This document shows positions 11,373 to 20,960 of a stretch of 34,854 nt of DNA, one piece after another. How positions within the stretch are numbered: position 1 is the first letter of the stretch; every line of letters begins with the position of its first letter. A program made the position numbers and the translations under genes. The stretch lies in NCBI GenBank assembly GCA_003427395.1, contig BFEA01000947.1, positions 56,664 through 91,517 on the forward strand, read 5' to 3'. Below the pieces are notes generated by a model. It worked only from the letters and a program-made list of their open reading frames with translations, was not told where the DNA came from and did no database searches. Origin of the DNA: Chara braunii. Lineage: Eukaryota; Streptophyta; Charophyceae; Charales; Characeae.

Positions 11373-13089
11373 TGTCGAGCGCATCGGTCCGGCACCGCAC
11401 GAGGCAGCGCGGGGACCCACCCGGCCGCGTCACACAGGAGTTGGTTTCAATCCTTCGTCTCAATACACATGGAGCGTCCGCAAGCCGCTCCGGCCGAGTG
11501 CGCCAGCCATACCTCCAGCGAGCCCCTACGACAGGATAGGGCCTACGTGAGGCACGACTTACCTCCACCTTACAAGAGCTGTCACCGCCTTTCGGTGGGC
11601 GTATCCCCGCCGAGCTACCAGTCCACAGTACGAAAGCTGATCAGTTGAAATCGCAGAGGTAGACCAGCCGAGGGCGTTTCTCGTTCGTTGTAGCATAGGG
11701 GGTACGCGCGGTAATACACCTCTATCGGACCCGCACGCGAACCGACATCTTGGAGGGGCTGAGGTCCCAAGCACGACTCGTCGTCGGTCGACTAGGACGC
11801 ATCTCACACACCACGCGCACACCACTTTACGACTACCCAAGAAAAATAAGACACACACACGCACACTCGAAACGACACAACACAAACAACGCGACAACGC
11901 TCCGAGTCCCTCGGTAACCATCCCATAACTCCCCGATTGCGGAAATCGGATAGGCGTCGCGTGCGAGACTTCGTATAAAAACCCCGCGGACGCAGGGCTA
12001 ATTCATATCGACTCGCAACGCAAGCGTACGCAAGCAGTCACAACGATGACGTTCTATGTAGTGCGCATAATCAAGCGGTCCCTCGTGGATCCGAGTACCG
12101 CTTATGACACTCAAGTGTCAGACTCGACGTATCGTGATGACCTGATCCCTCACGATATTGCACGGCTGAAGGAATAGCCGTGCGGCCGCCGCGAGACCTC
12201 CGGCCTTTGGCTTGAGTGTCTTGGCATAGGCTCTGCACGGGGGCAAATTCCTTCCCTATAGAGTCTAGGGCTTGGGATGTCCTGGACAAGGACCTCGAAT
12301 CCCGACCCAGGACCAACGTTCGACTATAGAAATCTCTAAAAAGCAAAGGATAAAAGAGGGTCTTCCTTTTCTCTCAAGCCATAACCTGGTTAACCCTTGC
12401 GCACGATTATAGTAAGCCGCGTGCATACCCAAGGCACATATGAGTATATACGTAAGGTTTATTAATATAGGATGATCACTTCTCACAGTTCCAGTGGGAT
12501 TCCTCGTTGCCATATATGTATGTAATAGCAGGCAGTCACATCTAGAGTCCGAACCACAAACATACCTGCAATCACATCAAAGATTCAACAAAAGTCCACG
12601 CACTACACGGGGTCAACTACAACCATCCTCTATGCTCATACCCCTCGCTTTAGCCATACAAACCTCACTCTTGTGCAACTCCCAAAAATAAATACTCAGT
12701 ACTTTTGTTAAATGGTCATTCAATAAAGTCCGGGTGAAAACACAATGAAACAATTCAAACCACAGTGCTAAAGCCTTAAGGTTGAGTGGCAAGAGTGGAT
12801 TGGAGTCGAATCGTAGACCGACGAATCGGCAACCGACCTATTATCAGTGATAACAGAAAATAATCCTCGTAGGATCAAAGTTGAATTTAGCCCAAATCCT
12901 GAATCAATCGATCAAGAAGACCTGTAACACAAGACAGGCCAATCCCCAAGTTAAAATCATAAGTGTATGGAGAATACAACTCCATAACACCTCTCACTCA
13001 AAATGTTCCTATAAGCTAAACCTAAGTCTACCTCTAAGCTAGTGCCTAACCAAAGGTAGACCAACTGCAGAATCTCCCCTATTCAGGGT
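11373..13089. other. Possible LTR remnant and leader, no gene seen
   Basis: 11373 to about 12300 is CG-rich compared with its AT-rich surroundings and begins TG next to the PBS at 11351-11370, as an LTR edge would. A TATAAAAA at 11974-11981 reads on the plus strand, the wrong way for that LTR. Open frames on both strands are short and not protein-like. 12300-13089 is unremarkable sequence leading to the outer PBS. Confidence 0.35.
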
Positions 13090-13107
13090 GGATCGCCAGA
13101 ATCGCCA
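13090..13107 (-). promoter_or_regulatory. PBS-like site of the large LTR element
   Basis: On the minus strand TGGCGATTCTGGCGATCC starts two bases after the LTR end ...TTTTGACA. The two-base GG spacer and TGGCG start are the same as at the PBS at 11351-11370. It resembles the TGGCGACTC-type PBS of some plant gypsy elements but is degenerate. Position is strong evidence; the tRNA identity is not determined. Confidence 0.5.
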
Positions 13108-13109
13108 CC

Positions 13110-15948
13110 TGTCAAAATATAACCTATCCCCTTTAAACTAAGAAAATTTCGGCATCGCTTCCCGCAGGAAAAGTGCCTTTCCAAAATTTATATCAGCCCG
13201 GATATGAAAACAAGAATAATCTTCAACTTTCCAAACCCAATTTTGTTTAACTCCTTGATTTAGCAAAAAATTGGGCATCACTCCCTTTAGAAAATGAGAC
13301 TTTCCATGTTTTTACTAAGTCATATACAAACTTTAGACTAGTTGAAGTCAAAATTTGACTAACTCCTTGGATTTGCAGAAATTTCGGCAGCGCTTCCCGT
13401 AGAGAAAGTAGCTTACCAAAATTCATACAAAGCCAAGTATAAAAACAAAATCCCAGAAAATGCAGAAATTGACCTAAGTAAAAATAAAGTTAGCTAAGAA
13501 AATGCAGAAATTGAACTAACTCCTATCGCTCTAGCACGAGGCGAGCAACTAAAACAACTACCTGTCAAACCGGAACTCAGGCTAAGTAGTGATCTCACTC
13601 AGCCACATGCAATGCCAAACCACAAAGGTAAGTACTCTCACCATCCCAAGATCAACTCAACAGACAATAGTTCATGATCTTTGAATGATTTAACCCTTTA
13701 TACCCAGCTTACATAAGGCATAAGGTCAGGACACCCAAACTTATGGAATGAACCTTACCTTAACCAGGCCTAAGGTCGGGCCACCCAAACTTATGGAATG
13801 AGTCCAGCTTAGCCAAAGTATACACAAGTACAGGGCACAACAACTTTTCTCTTCCTTGGGCATATGACTAGGCCATTCTAGTCGCCCTGAACTGTTTAAA
13901 TAGCCAGATTATATATATATATATATATATGAACTTAATCTTCAAATGAGGCGTAAGACTGAGCCATTCATCTTAAAAAAAATGCTTAGTTGGCCCGAGT
14001 TACCTTCAGTTATACTCTTAGTTTTACTCTCTTCGAGTTGTGATAGGCTATAGTAAGACCACCTAAACTTATAGAATAGTCTGACTAGCTCGTTCATAAA
14101 ATAGAATAATAATAACGTATAGTCAAATTATAACCTTTGGGTTCCATCATGTGCGGGTTTTGAGTCAGACCACCTGAACTTACAGAACAGTCTGACTCTC
14201 TGCCTGATTCGTTTCTTTTTAATCCAATCTGTGCGTGGCATTGGGCTAGACCACCTGAACTTACAGAACGACCTGCCCTTTGTCAGGTTCATTTTCTCAA
14301 CATAGAGCAGGAAGAGGCTGAGCCACCTAAACTTATAGAACGACTCAGACCTCCTCGTTCAGAACCAAATAAACAGAGGAAACCCCAAAATAACCAAGGC
14401 AACCAAGACACCTGAACTTACAGAACGCACTTGGTCCCTGAAAAGGTCAATCACAAGCGGCCCCCTCAAGTCAGAGCAACTAGACCACCTAAACTTATGG
14501 AATAGTCTGGTCCTCAAGACAATCTCACAACACTGGGTCTCCCCAAACGTATGCGGGCTTCCCAACCTCCAGAGGAATCAGGCTACCTAAACTTATGGAA
14601 TGGCCTGACGCTCCACACAATCCAAAATAAAGCATAGCACTGGGTCTCCCCAAACTTATGGGGACTTCCCAGCCTTGAACGACCCAGTCAAAATCTCATG
14701 CAAAACTGCCTCCCATCCTGCCCTTTCCGAGATGCACTCTACTTTTACAATCCGCTTTCAGTCAATCATCAAAACTGGAACTGAGATTACGTATGCATTC
14801 CTTTATTTAATTTGGCTTGTGTCCTGAAAGTCAAACCCAAAGTCAAGGTATAACTGCATGCAGAATACTCAGTCAACTCATAGAAGTGATACAGATAAGG
14901 GATATGATCTGGGTTTATAGAGGGAAAGCAATGGTTACATTTCAGTTCCCTGCCTCCAGACCTCCTCCTGAGTTCCGGCAGAGCTCCCACAATCGGTGGG
15001 GCGAACCTCCCACAGAGGCCTTGGCGCGGATTACGGGTTGCAATCCCCCCTGCCGCCTTCCTCTCAGAACCAACAGACTAGACTTAGAGTAAGAAGGGTA
15101 GAAGGAGAAGATTTGAGTTTCTCAGATCAAAGGAGGGTGCACTAAGACTCGCAGGAGAGGGCCTTCAAATCTTCAGCGTCTGAGGGCCCCGCAATGGTGG
15201 CCAGAAGCGGCAACTACTCGATCAACTCTGAACCAACTGCCGGAGTCAAGCCTCCGACGGCCTCCCGAACTGCAGTAATGACCCCCTTCGCCACTACTCC
15301 ACTATGCTGCAACAATAGCCCTTTCTATAGCCCCTAACTACTCCTCTCACACCGCATCACCGTCCTTTCTTATGAGGGACATCGCAATCCACTCACAAGA
15401 CAGTATACATGTGCAGTTGCAGGTCGCTATGGCGCACAACAGCACTCTCGGTACTTCATCAGCAACCGCAACTTTGTACGATATCCCCAACAACAGCAGC
15501 AGTTAGCATTACTGCAGTAGTTCCACTAACTAAGAACAACCAAGTATCTTCCTTCAAACCAACAATTGCCGCAAGAGTAGCCTACGGATAGCCGAGAGTG
15601 GTCCATAACAGTCAGCAATAGGTTACGACGGCTTACAGCTGCCCGTCAATAAGTTTACAAGCCCCCAGTTGGCCGCACTCTGCCCTGCCTCACAGCCTGT
15701 CGCAGCTCTGCCGTCTCCCCTCAGCGACCCCACCAGGTACGTACATGCATGTGGCTGACGGGCTGCGATCGACGAGGTAGGCAGCGGAGCGGCCTAGAGG
15801 TAAATTACCAACTCTACAGCGTTGGTCCGCACCAAACAACAGGCAATAGCCCAACAAACATCATGTTTCCGAGTCTTCCGATATAATATTCTCCAAGAGC
15901 TGCGACAGTCAATCACCTATTGAAGTGGCAGTTAGCGCCCCGTTTACA
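13110..15948 (-). repeat. 5' LTR, complete (2839 bp)
   Basis: Starts TGTCAAAATAT at 13110 and ends CGTTTACA at 15948, giving TG...CA ends. The first 280 bases contain three degenerate copies, about 118 bp apart, of a unit beginning TTCGGCATCGCTTCCCG (near 13148, 13270 and 13383). The phrase AAATTTCGGCAGCG resembles one I recall from many plant gypsy-type LTRs. A short TA microsatellite (about 13908-13930) is longer than its counterpart near 525-535 in the left LTR. This copy keeps the empty MITE site. Confidence 0.85.
13700..14690. repeat. Array of conserved-loop hairpins in the right LTR
   Basis: Same array as in the left LTR. Clear cases: 13722-13730 with 13753-13761; 14162-14170 with 14190-14198 (perfect 9 bp); 14578-14583 with 14603-14608 (TCAGGC/GCCTGA around a 19-nt loop); and a hairpin near 14640-14672 with CTGGG/CCCAG outside CCCC/GGGG. 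Near 14397-14433 the stem ACCAAG/CTTGGT is perfect here but has one mismatch in the left LTR. In contrast, 14043-14083 has lost one pair that the left LTR keeps. Confidence 0.8.
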
Positions 15949-16150
15949 GATCAAATATTATTTGCTCATGGTTGAATCAGATACTTACTCATAAAAAAAT
16001 TACCATTCATTCTTAGATCAAATATTTGTTACTCATGGTTGGATCATGCACTCACTAATCATCAACAAATCAATACTTGCTGCTCATTGACAGTTCAAAT
16101 GTTCGCTTTTCTTAATCGAATTGAATATTCGCTGCATATTGACTAACCAA
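15948..16150 (+). repeat. Degenerate tandem repeat abutting the LTR element
   Basis: AGATCAAATATTATTTGCTCATGG at 15948 onward recurs at 16015 as AGATCAAATATTTGTTACTC, a 67-bp period. Weaker versions (AAATCAATACTTGCTGCTCATTG near 16067, and a more diverged one near 16115) follow. This is the sequence flanking the LTR element; no gene is seen. Confidence 0.45.
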
Positions 16151-16585
16151 TTATTAACAGTAATAACATCTTGTTCGATTGACAAGTCTCTTGAATAACG
16201 AGTCTGCTGCAGGTATTGTTGCTGATCTCTCGCTGCCGAATCCATCCTTTATCCTATCAAAGCTATTAATATAAGCCTGAATAATCATTTGATTTACCAG
16301 ACAATTAGAAAAACTACTTGATCGATACTTACCCATGATTGAGCCCAGATCTCGGAATGCATTCTAAGTAAGCTTATCTAGTTGATGTTTGGGAATTGTT
16401 GTTTTATCAATGAGCCAGAGAGAGCATTTAACTTAATTTAAAGTCGGGATGTGGTACGCAGTCCTAACCCCATAGCCTTGTCTTTCGCCGATGACCTCCA
16501 AAGTGGGTGCAGCGAGTGACATACGCTATCTCCCCCGACTTCAACGTGCAGCAGATGATTCTCTCTCTGGGTTTCCTCACAACAT

Positions 16586-16604
16586 TGGCGCCATTGCTCG
16601 GGAT
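16586..16604 (+). promoter_or_regulatory. Diverged tRNA-Asp-type PBS, plus strand
   Basis: TGGCGCCATTGCTCGGGAT matches TGGCGCCGTTGCCGGGGAT at 16 of 19 positions and is preceded by ...CACAACAT, as expected just after an LTR end (CA at 16583-16584). It suggests a plus-oriented LTR remnant upstream (somewhere in 15949-16584). I found no second LTR or coding domain for it, so this may be a relic. Confidence 0.4.
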
Positions 16605-17407
16605 GGGATAACACTCCAAAGGTCTCGGTCTTCCCTATCAAACGGAGGTGCAACAAAGAAACAAATCGGTGTTAATTTTGTTTGTTTGATTGATTAATTA
16701 ACATTTATATTCATTTAAATTTCAATGATTTTATTTTATATCTCGTGAATTGTTCGTTTAGAATGAGCAAAACTTACCCAGATCAAAATTAATGCAGACA
16801 GTGGTCTAAAAATTTGGAGACCTTCGGTACTCAAGACCGAACACCAAAACGCGAGATTATGAATTTTATTGAAATTTAGATATGTAATTGAGATGATTCA
16901 TTTTTACGACCTATTTATTTTGCTAATAACTGGGGCAAAAAAAAAACTCAGTTGAATTTTTTTGACATTTTGAGACAAAATTCGGGGAAAGTCGACGTTG
17001 TATGCAATCGGTATGCGGCCTAACAACCCCTATTAATTGGATTTAAATTGCCAAATTCGATTTTTTTAAATTAATTTTTATAATACTAAAATGAGGAAAT
17101 AAAATAATTTTATCGGTTAAAAAGTTCAATTGTTCTACCAAGAGCAAGTGTGTCGAATTTCCCTGGTTAAAAATGGTTCTGTAGTACGTATGCGGGTGCA
17201 CGCCAAAACGAAACCTTATTGACCTTAAATCATACTTGGTGAACTTAACTCAAATTAAATTTGACGATCCTTTGATTTTTAATTATGGAATCATTCGGGT
17301 TCAGCCAACATATGTCCATACCAAAGTTCGTTGGTATATTTGTCTGAAAAGTTTGAGACTTTCGGTGGTCGAAGCGGAGCACTTGAGCTCGAGATATTAG
17401 ATTTAAT

Positions 17408-17472
<65 letters not shown>

Positions 17473-17983
17473 TTAAATATTTTATTTGTTTAATAGATAA
17501 TTGGAGCAAAAATGAAGGCGGCACGTCCGGAGTAAAGTTTGTTGAGAAACAAATCCCCAAAATCTAATATCGAATGTAAACGGTGCAGTAAGAGATAGTG
17601 AATTTGAAAGTAATCAAATTATTAGAAACTATCTTTTTCCTTTCATTTTAATAATACTTAAAAAATATAAATTAAAAAATATAATCTGATAGAAAGTCTA
17701 ACTGCATATCCAAGTATAGGTGTGTGAAGTTTCCCAAAGTAAAAATGGTCGACGGTGTGTGTGCATGCGCGCGCATAAAAAAAACCCTAGTGATTTGAAA
17801 CCCTTGTTTGCTAAATATTATAAGTGTAGTTTTTCTGTTTATTTTAATTTTAACTTCTAAACCGAGCAATTTTGACGGATAGATATGAAGAATAAAGTTG
17901 GGCGGTTCGCTTATTATAAGAATTTCAGACCCTTTGCTCATGAAACCGGCGGAGGAAAACCTTGTTATAGTAATTAAATATCT
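16605..17983. other. AT-rich spacer, no gene
   Basis: No protein-like frame is seen. Two distantly similar segments (about 16790-16990 and 17320-17560) share GGAGACCTTCGG/TGAGACTTTCGG, followed by CGAGAT and AT-rich sequence, so they may be diverged copies of one repeat. The second contains the long TA microsatellite. Confidence 0.35.
17411..17469. repeat. (TA)n microsatellite, about 59 bp
   Basis: Uninterrupted alternating TA. The open frames crossing it encode Ile-Tyr runs and are artefacts. Confidence 0.97.
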
Positions 17984-18164
17984 CTAGGTTACCAGAGTGG
18001 CCCGGAGTCACTTGCCTGACCGGGCCAAAAAAAATTACAAAAATTAAAAAAAAAATAATATTTTTTAACTTTATTTTATTTTATTTTAATTGGTATAGAA
18101 TTTCAATGTGACCCTGAGTCTAAATTTGTTCAGTTTATTTTTCTGCATAACATAGTTGTTTTTC

Positions 18165-18209
<45 letters not shown>

Positions 18210-18265
18210 GGAGTCCTTGCACGGGCTGGCCATTCGGGACCCGGGCGGCCCGGCTGGTAGGCTAG
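17984..18265 (+). mobile_element. MITE family B, copy 1 (282 bp)
   Basis: Ends CTAGGTTACCAG and (reverse complement of right end) CTAGCCTACCAGCC. Both termini are GC-rich, with GGGCC/CCCGGG motifs around an AT-rich core. The interior matches copy 2 at 22251-22526, including TCAGTTTATTTTTCTGCATA. A 38-base T run occupies 18168-18205. No convincing flanking duplication is seen here, unlike copy 2. Confidence 0.75.
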
Positions 18266-18730
18266 CTCATTTTTGAATAAAAATAAATAAATTAAAATAC
18301 CGTTTTATTTTTTTTTCCCCTAAAGATTCGAATGTTTTTTGACGAAATATGCAATGAGTAAATTTTATCGGAATATAGTTTCTGAAATATTGAGACCTTG
18401 GCTGAGCTAAACCGACACACGAGACTCGTGGAAAAAAATTAAAAGGTATAAAATTACTTAAAAGTTAAAACTTTGCTTAATTAATTTTCACTAATTTTTA
18501 TAAATTTAAAATAAACAACTAAAAAAAAAAAAAATAATAATTAAAAAAGTTATTTTATATTTTTATTTAAATGATAAATTATTTTTTTTTAAGGCGCACG
18601 TATTAGAAGAAATTTACAGTTTACCTCAAATAGAGTAATGCTTTCTATGTGAGCATTTATTAAACGAATGCATTTAGGCTTAATTTGAAACGGGATTTCG
18701 GCGATAGCCCTTTTTAGATTAGCTTAGATC
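18266..18730. other. AT-rich spacer, no gene
   Basis: Long A and T runs; nothing recognisable between MITE B copy 1 and the foldback element. Confidence 0.5.
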
Positions 18731-19085
18731 TACGTAGCACCGTGTTCGCGTTCGGAGGCAGACGCGAACATGTTCGCTCGAACGTGAACAAGCGTCTAAA
18801 ACGCTTCGAACGCGAATATTAAAAATACTTAAAATAAAAAAACAATTCTCAAAAAAATCCGAAAATAATATATGTTATATAAAATAACAACACTAGCAAC
18901 GTTTGCCGTGGAGTGATGTTTAAATTCGTAGCCAATCATGAGCTAAAAAAAAAAAATCAAAAAAAAAATATTTTTAATTTTTTATTTCTTACAGAAAAAA
19001 AATATGTTCCCCCGAACATGTTCGCGAGCTTTTTGCACGAACGCGCTAACGTGAAGGGGCGCGAACATATTCGCTGTGCTACGCA
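18731..19085. mobile_element. Foldback element with GAACATGTTCGCG arms (355 bp)
   Basis: Terminal inverted repeats TACGTAGCAC and TGCGTAGCAC (9/10). Subterminal arms are rich in short palindromes such as CGCGAACATGTTCG, and the core is AT-rich. TTAGA occurs 2-3 bp outside both ends (18724-18728 and 19088-19092) and could be a target duplication, but the fit is imperfect. No coding capacity. Confidence 0.6.
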
Positions 19086-19154
19086 GGTTTAGACTCTGTT
19101 TATCACCCTATATCGACAACTTGAATATTTACTCATAGCCTTGTCCCAAACCGA

Positions 19155-19210
19155 CCCCTGAAGGGTGGGTAGATGCTGCCGAAATTTTTCTAAAATTTGG
19201 GTTTTTTTTC
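19155..19210 (-). repeat. Short LTR-like motif fragment
   Basis: On the minus strand this reads AAATTTCGGCAGCATCTACCC, very close to the repeated unit at the start of the large element's LTR (AAATTTCGGCAGCGCTTCCCG at 13380). It may be a relic of a second LTR family in the minus orientation; the boundaries cannot be set. Confidence 0.4.
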
Positions 19211-19465
19211 TATGTTTTCTCTGTTTCGATTAAACTTTTCTTCAGTTGTAGTTAGTATGGAGGCCTACTTAAGTGAATGTGGCTGACGACGACAGTAGAG
19301 GAGTACTCCGTAACAGCCGAATGGTCATAGGCGCCTCCAAAACTTGTGGAAGGGGATCTAATAGAATTTCACCTTAGAACCAACCCGTCCCATACACGAG
19401 AATCAATTGTTACGGTTGGAGATCCATTCTACTATGGTTTGGAGTTTGAATATGGATGTTTCCTT

Positions 19466-19842
19466 TGTTTAAGAACTGCCATTCCGTAAAACTGGACATG
19501 TTTTATTTTTTGAACGAAATTGAAACCGAGTTTTTTGGCCCAAAACTCGTCAAAATTTGTTGTTCCTGAGGGTCCGGCGTTTGTAAAACGTTGGACCCCT
19601 TGGCTGTACATGGACCTAGCTTGAGACCAGGCACCTCCACGAAGGACTACTCGGAGGTGCCTGGTCTCAAGCTAGGTCCATGTACAACCAGGGGGTCCAG
19701 CGTTTGTAAAACGCTGGATCCTCAGGAACAATTGGACCCCTCAGGAACAACAAATTTTGACGAGTTTTCGGCCAACAAACTCGGTTTCAATTTCGTTTAA
19801 AAAATAAAAAATATCCATTTTGACGAAATGGTCGTTTAAGGG
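19466..19842. mobile_element. Foldback (snap-back) element, about 375 bp
   Basis: Nearly the whole block is an inverted repeat. The centre has perfect 34-bp arms (19605-19638 and 19653-19686) around a 14-nt spacer. Each flank carries its own palindrome, TCCAGCGTTT/AAACGCTGGA near 19697-19719 and a diverged one near 19573-19595. The outer arms match through AAATTTGTTGTTCCTGAGG and AACGAAATTGAAACCGAG out to GTTTAAG-type ends. The right arm has a short internal duplication (TCAGGAACAA twice). Target duplication not resolved. Confidence 0.85.
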
Positions 19843-19880
19843 CATGCTACATAATATAGGAAAGTTGTTCCCGAAACTGG

Positions 19881-20960
19881 TTGGGGGGAGTCGATTTGAG
19901 TCTCGACGCGGCGACGGAGATGCCTTTGACCCTCGTGACTCGCAGATCCTACTGGCTCATAGACTGGGCTGAACGGTATCTTCAAGAACAGATAGATCCC
20001 TTCCGACAGGAGGAGGAGCGGAACGATCTTCGATGGCCTAACAAGGTCCCTGCTAGGGAGATATCGGGTTCGTTGGAGCGAGGTTTTTCCCTCGCTCGAG
20101 AAGGAGATTGAGAACCGTTATCCCTACGTTTGTAATGGATGAGCTGTTTGGAGGGATAGGAGGACTAATCGAGGGTTATCTGACCCTAGAGGAGCTTAGC
20201 ATCTCCGCTCTGAGCGATCTCGACACTGACATACTATCCTCTCGTGATAGGAGGAGTACGCTGGGGCGACGAGAGACTCCAGGTCATAGAGGTGATATGA
20301 TCTATAGCCCCTACTGCTTTCAGAGATTGGTCGAGAGTTGCATGATTTGAGTGGAGGTACCCCCTGCCTCTTACATACGACACCTTTTGGAGCGGAAGAA
20401 GAAGAAGAAGAAGAAGAAGAAGAAGAAGAAGAAGAAGAAGAAGAAGAAGGAAAGGGAAAGAGAAGCAAAGACGGAGGATGAGACCAGTAAAGCCGGAAAA
20501 AAGATAACAAACGTCCCAAATTTTTCAAAATACTACTGAATTGGCCGTCATAATTTTAACGCAAAGTACCGCCAAATACATCAAATGATAAGCACGAGGC
20601 TCATGGCGCAGGTACCCTACGTTGCATTTCATCCGACTTCCATACCGGAATCGTCAGGGGCCTTGTTTGAATCGCGAGGAAGAGGGACTGGACAAATGGT
20701 AGACCTGAAAGAAGTACTAGTATTTGAAAGACTGCCAGAAAGAACACTATCTGAAGAACCGAGAGAACCAGAATAAGAAAGAGACCAAATTCATTACTAC
20801 AAGTGGGGCTTCAATATGTCCTACCGAGCATCCCCTACTGAAAAACAAAAGAGTTCGTCAAGCAGCCAGACGCAAGGAACCGTCACAGGAGAACAACCAA
20901 GATAGAGACCAGATTTTTCAGACCAAGATTGATATATAGACCTATCAAAGAGTGGAAAAG
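19881..20960 (+). pseudogene. Unrecognised protein-like sequence, broken
   Basis: Several plus-strand frames follow one another and have protein-like composition. They are 19881-20111 (LTLVTRRSYWLIDWAERYL...), 20108-20350 (MDELFGGIGGLIEGYLTLEEL...) running through one TGA in the same frame to 20539, then 20585-20776 and 20724-20939. A pure (GAA)18 run gives a polylysine stretch. I do not recognise any family. It could be a decayed host gene, a captured fragment or chance; the composition before the GAA run is the best argument for coding origin. Confidence 0.25.
20395..20449 (+). repeat. (GAA)n microsatellite
   Basis: About 18 uninterrupted GAA triplets followed by AG-rich sequence to about 20470. 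Confidence 0.95.

Larger units (their letters stand above)
1..15948 (-). mobile_element. Large non-autonomous LTR retroelement (partial; left end outside window)
   Basis: Two long direct repeats bracket this block: 1-3089 matches 13386-15948 almost base for base once a MITE is removed from the left copy. The right copy begins TG at 13110 and ends CA at 15948, so about 276 bp of the left LTR lie outside the window. Orientation is minus because both the gag-like frame (9247 to 6696) and the PBS-like site just inside the right LTR read that way. I see no protease, RT, RNase H or integrase between gag and the left LTR (3090-6690), so the element looks gag-only, like plant TR-GAG elements. Oddity: no clear polypurine tract adjoins 3090. 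The target duplication cannot be tested; the base run after 15948 is GATCA. Confidence 0.8.

Noticed and set aside
11559-11921. 120-codon minus-strand frame
   Set aside because: Cys/Val/Arg-rich translation of CG-rich sequence with no motif; likely chance.
11974-11981. TATA box TATAAAAA as a gene promoter
   Set aside because: No coding sequence follows on the plus strand, and it opposes the orientation of the local LTR-like block.
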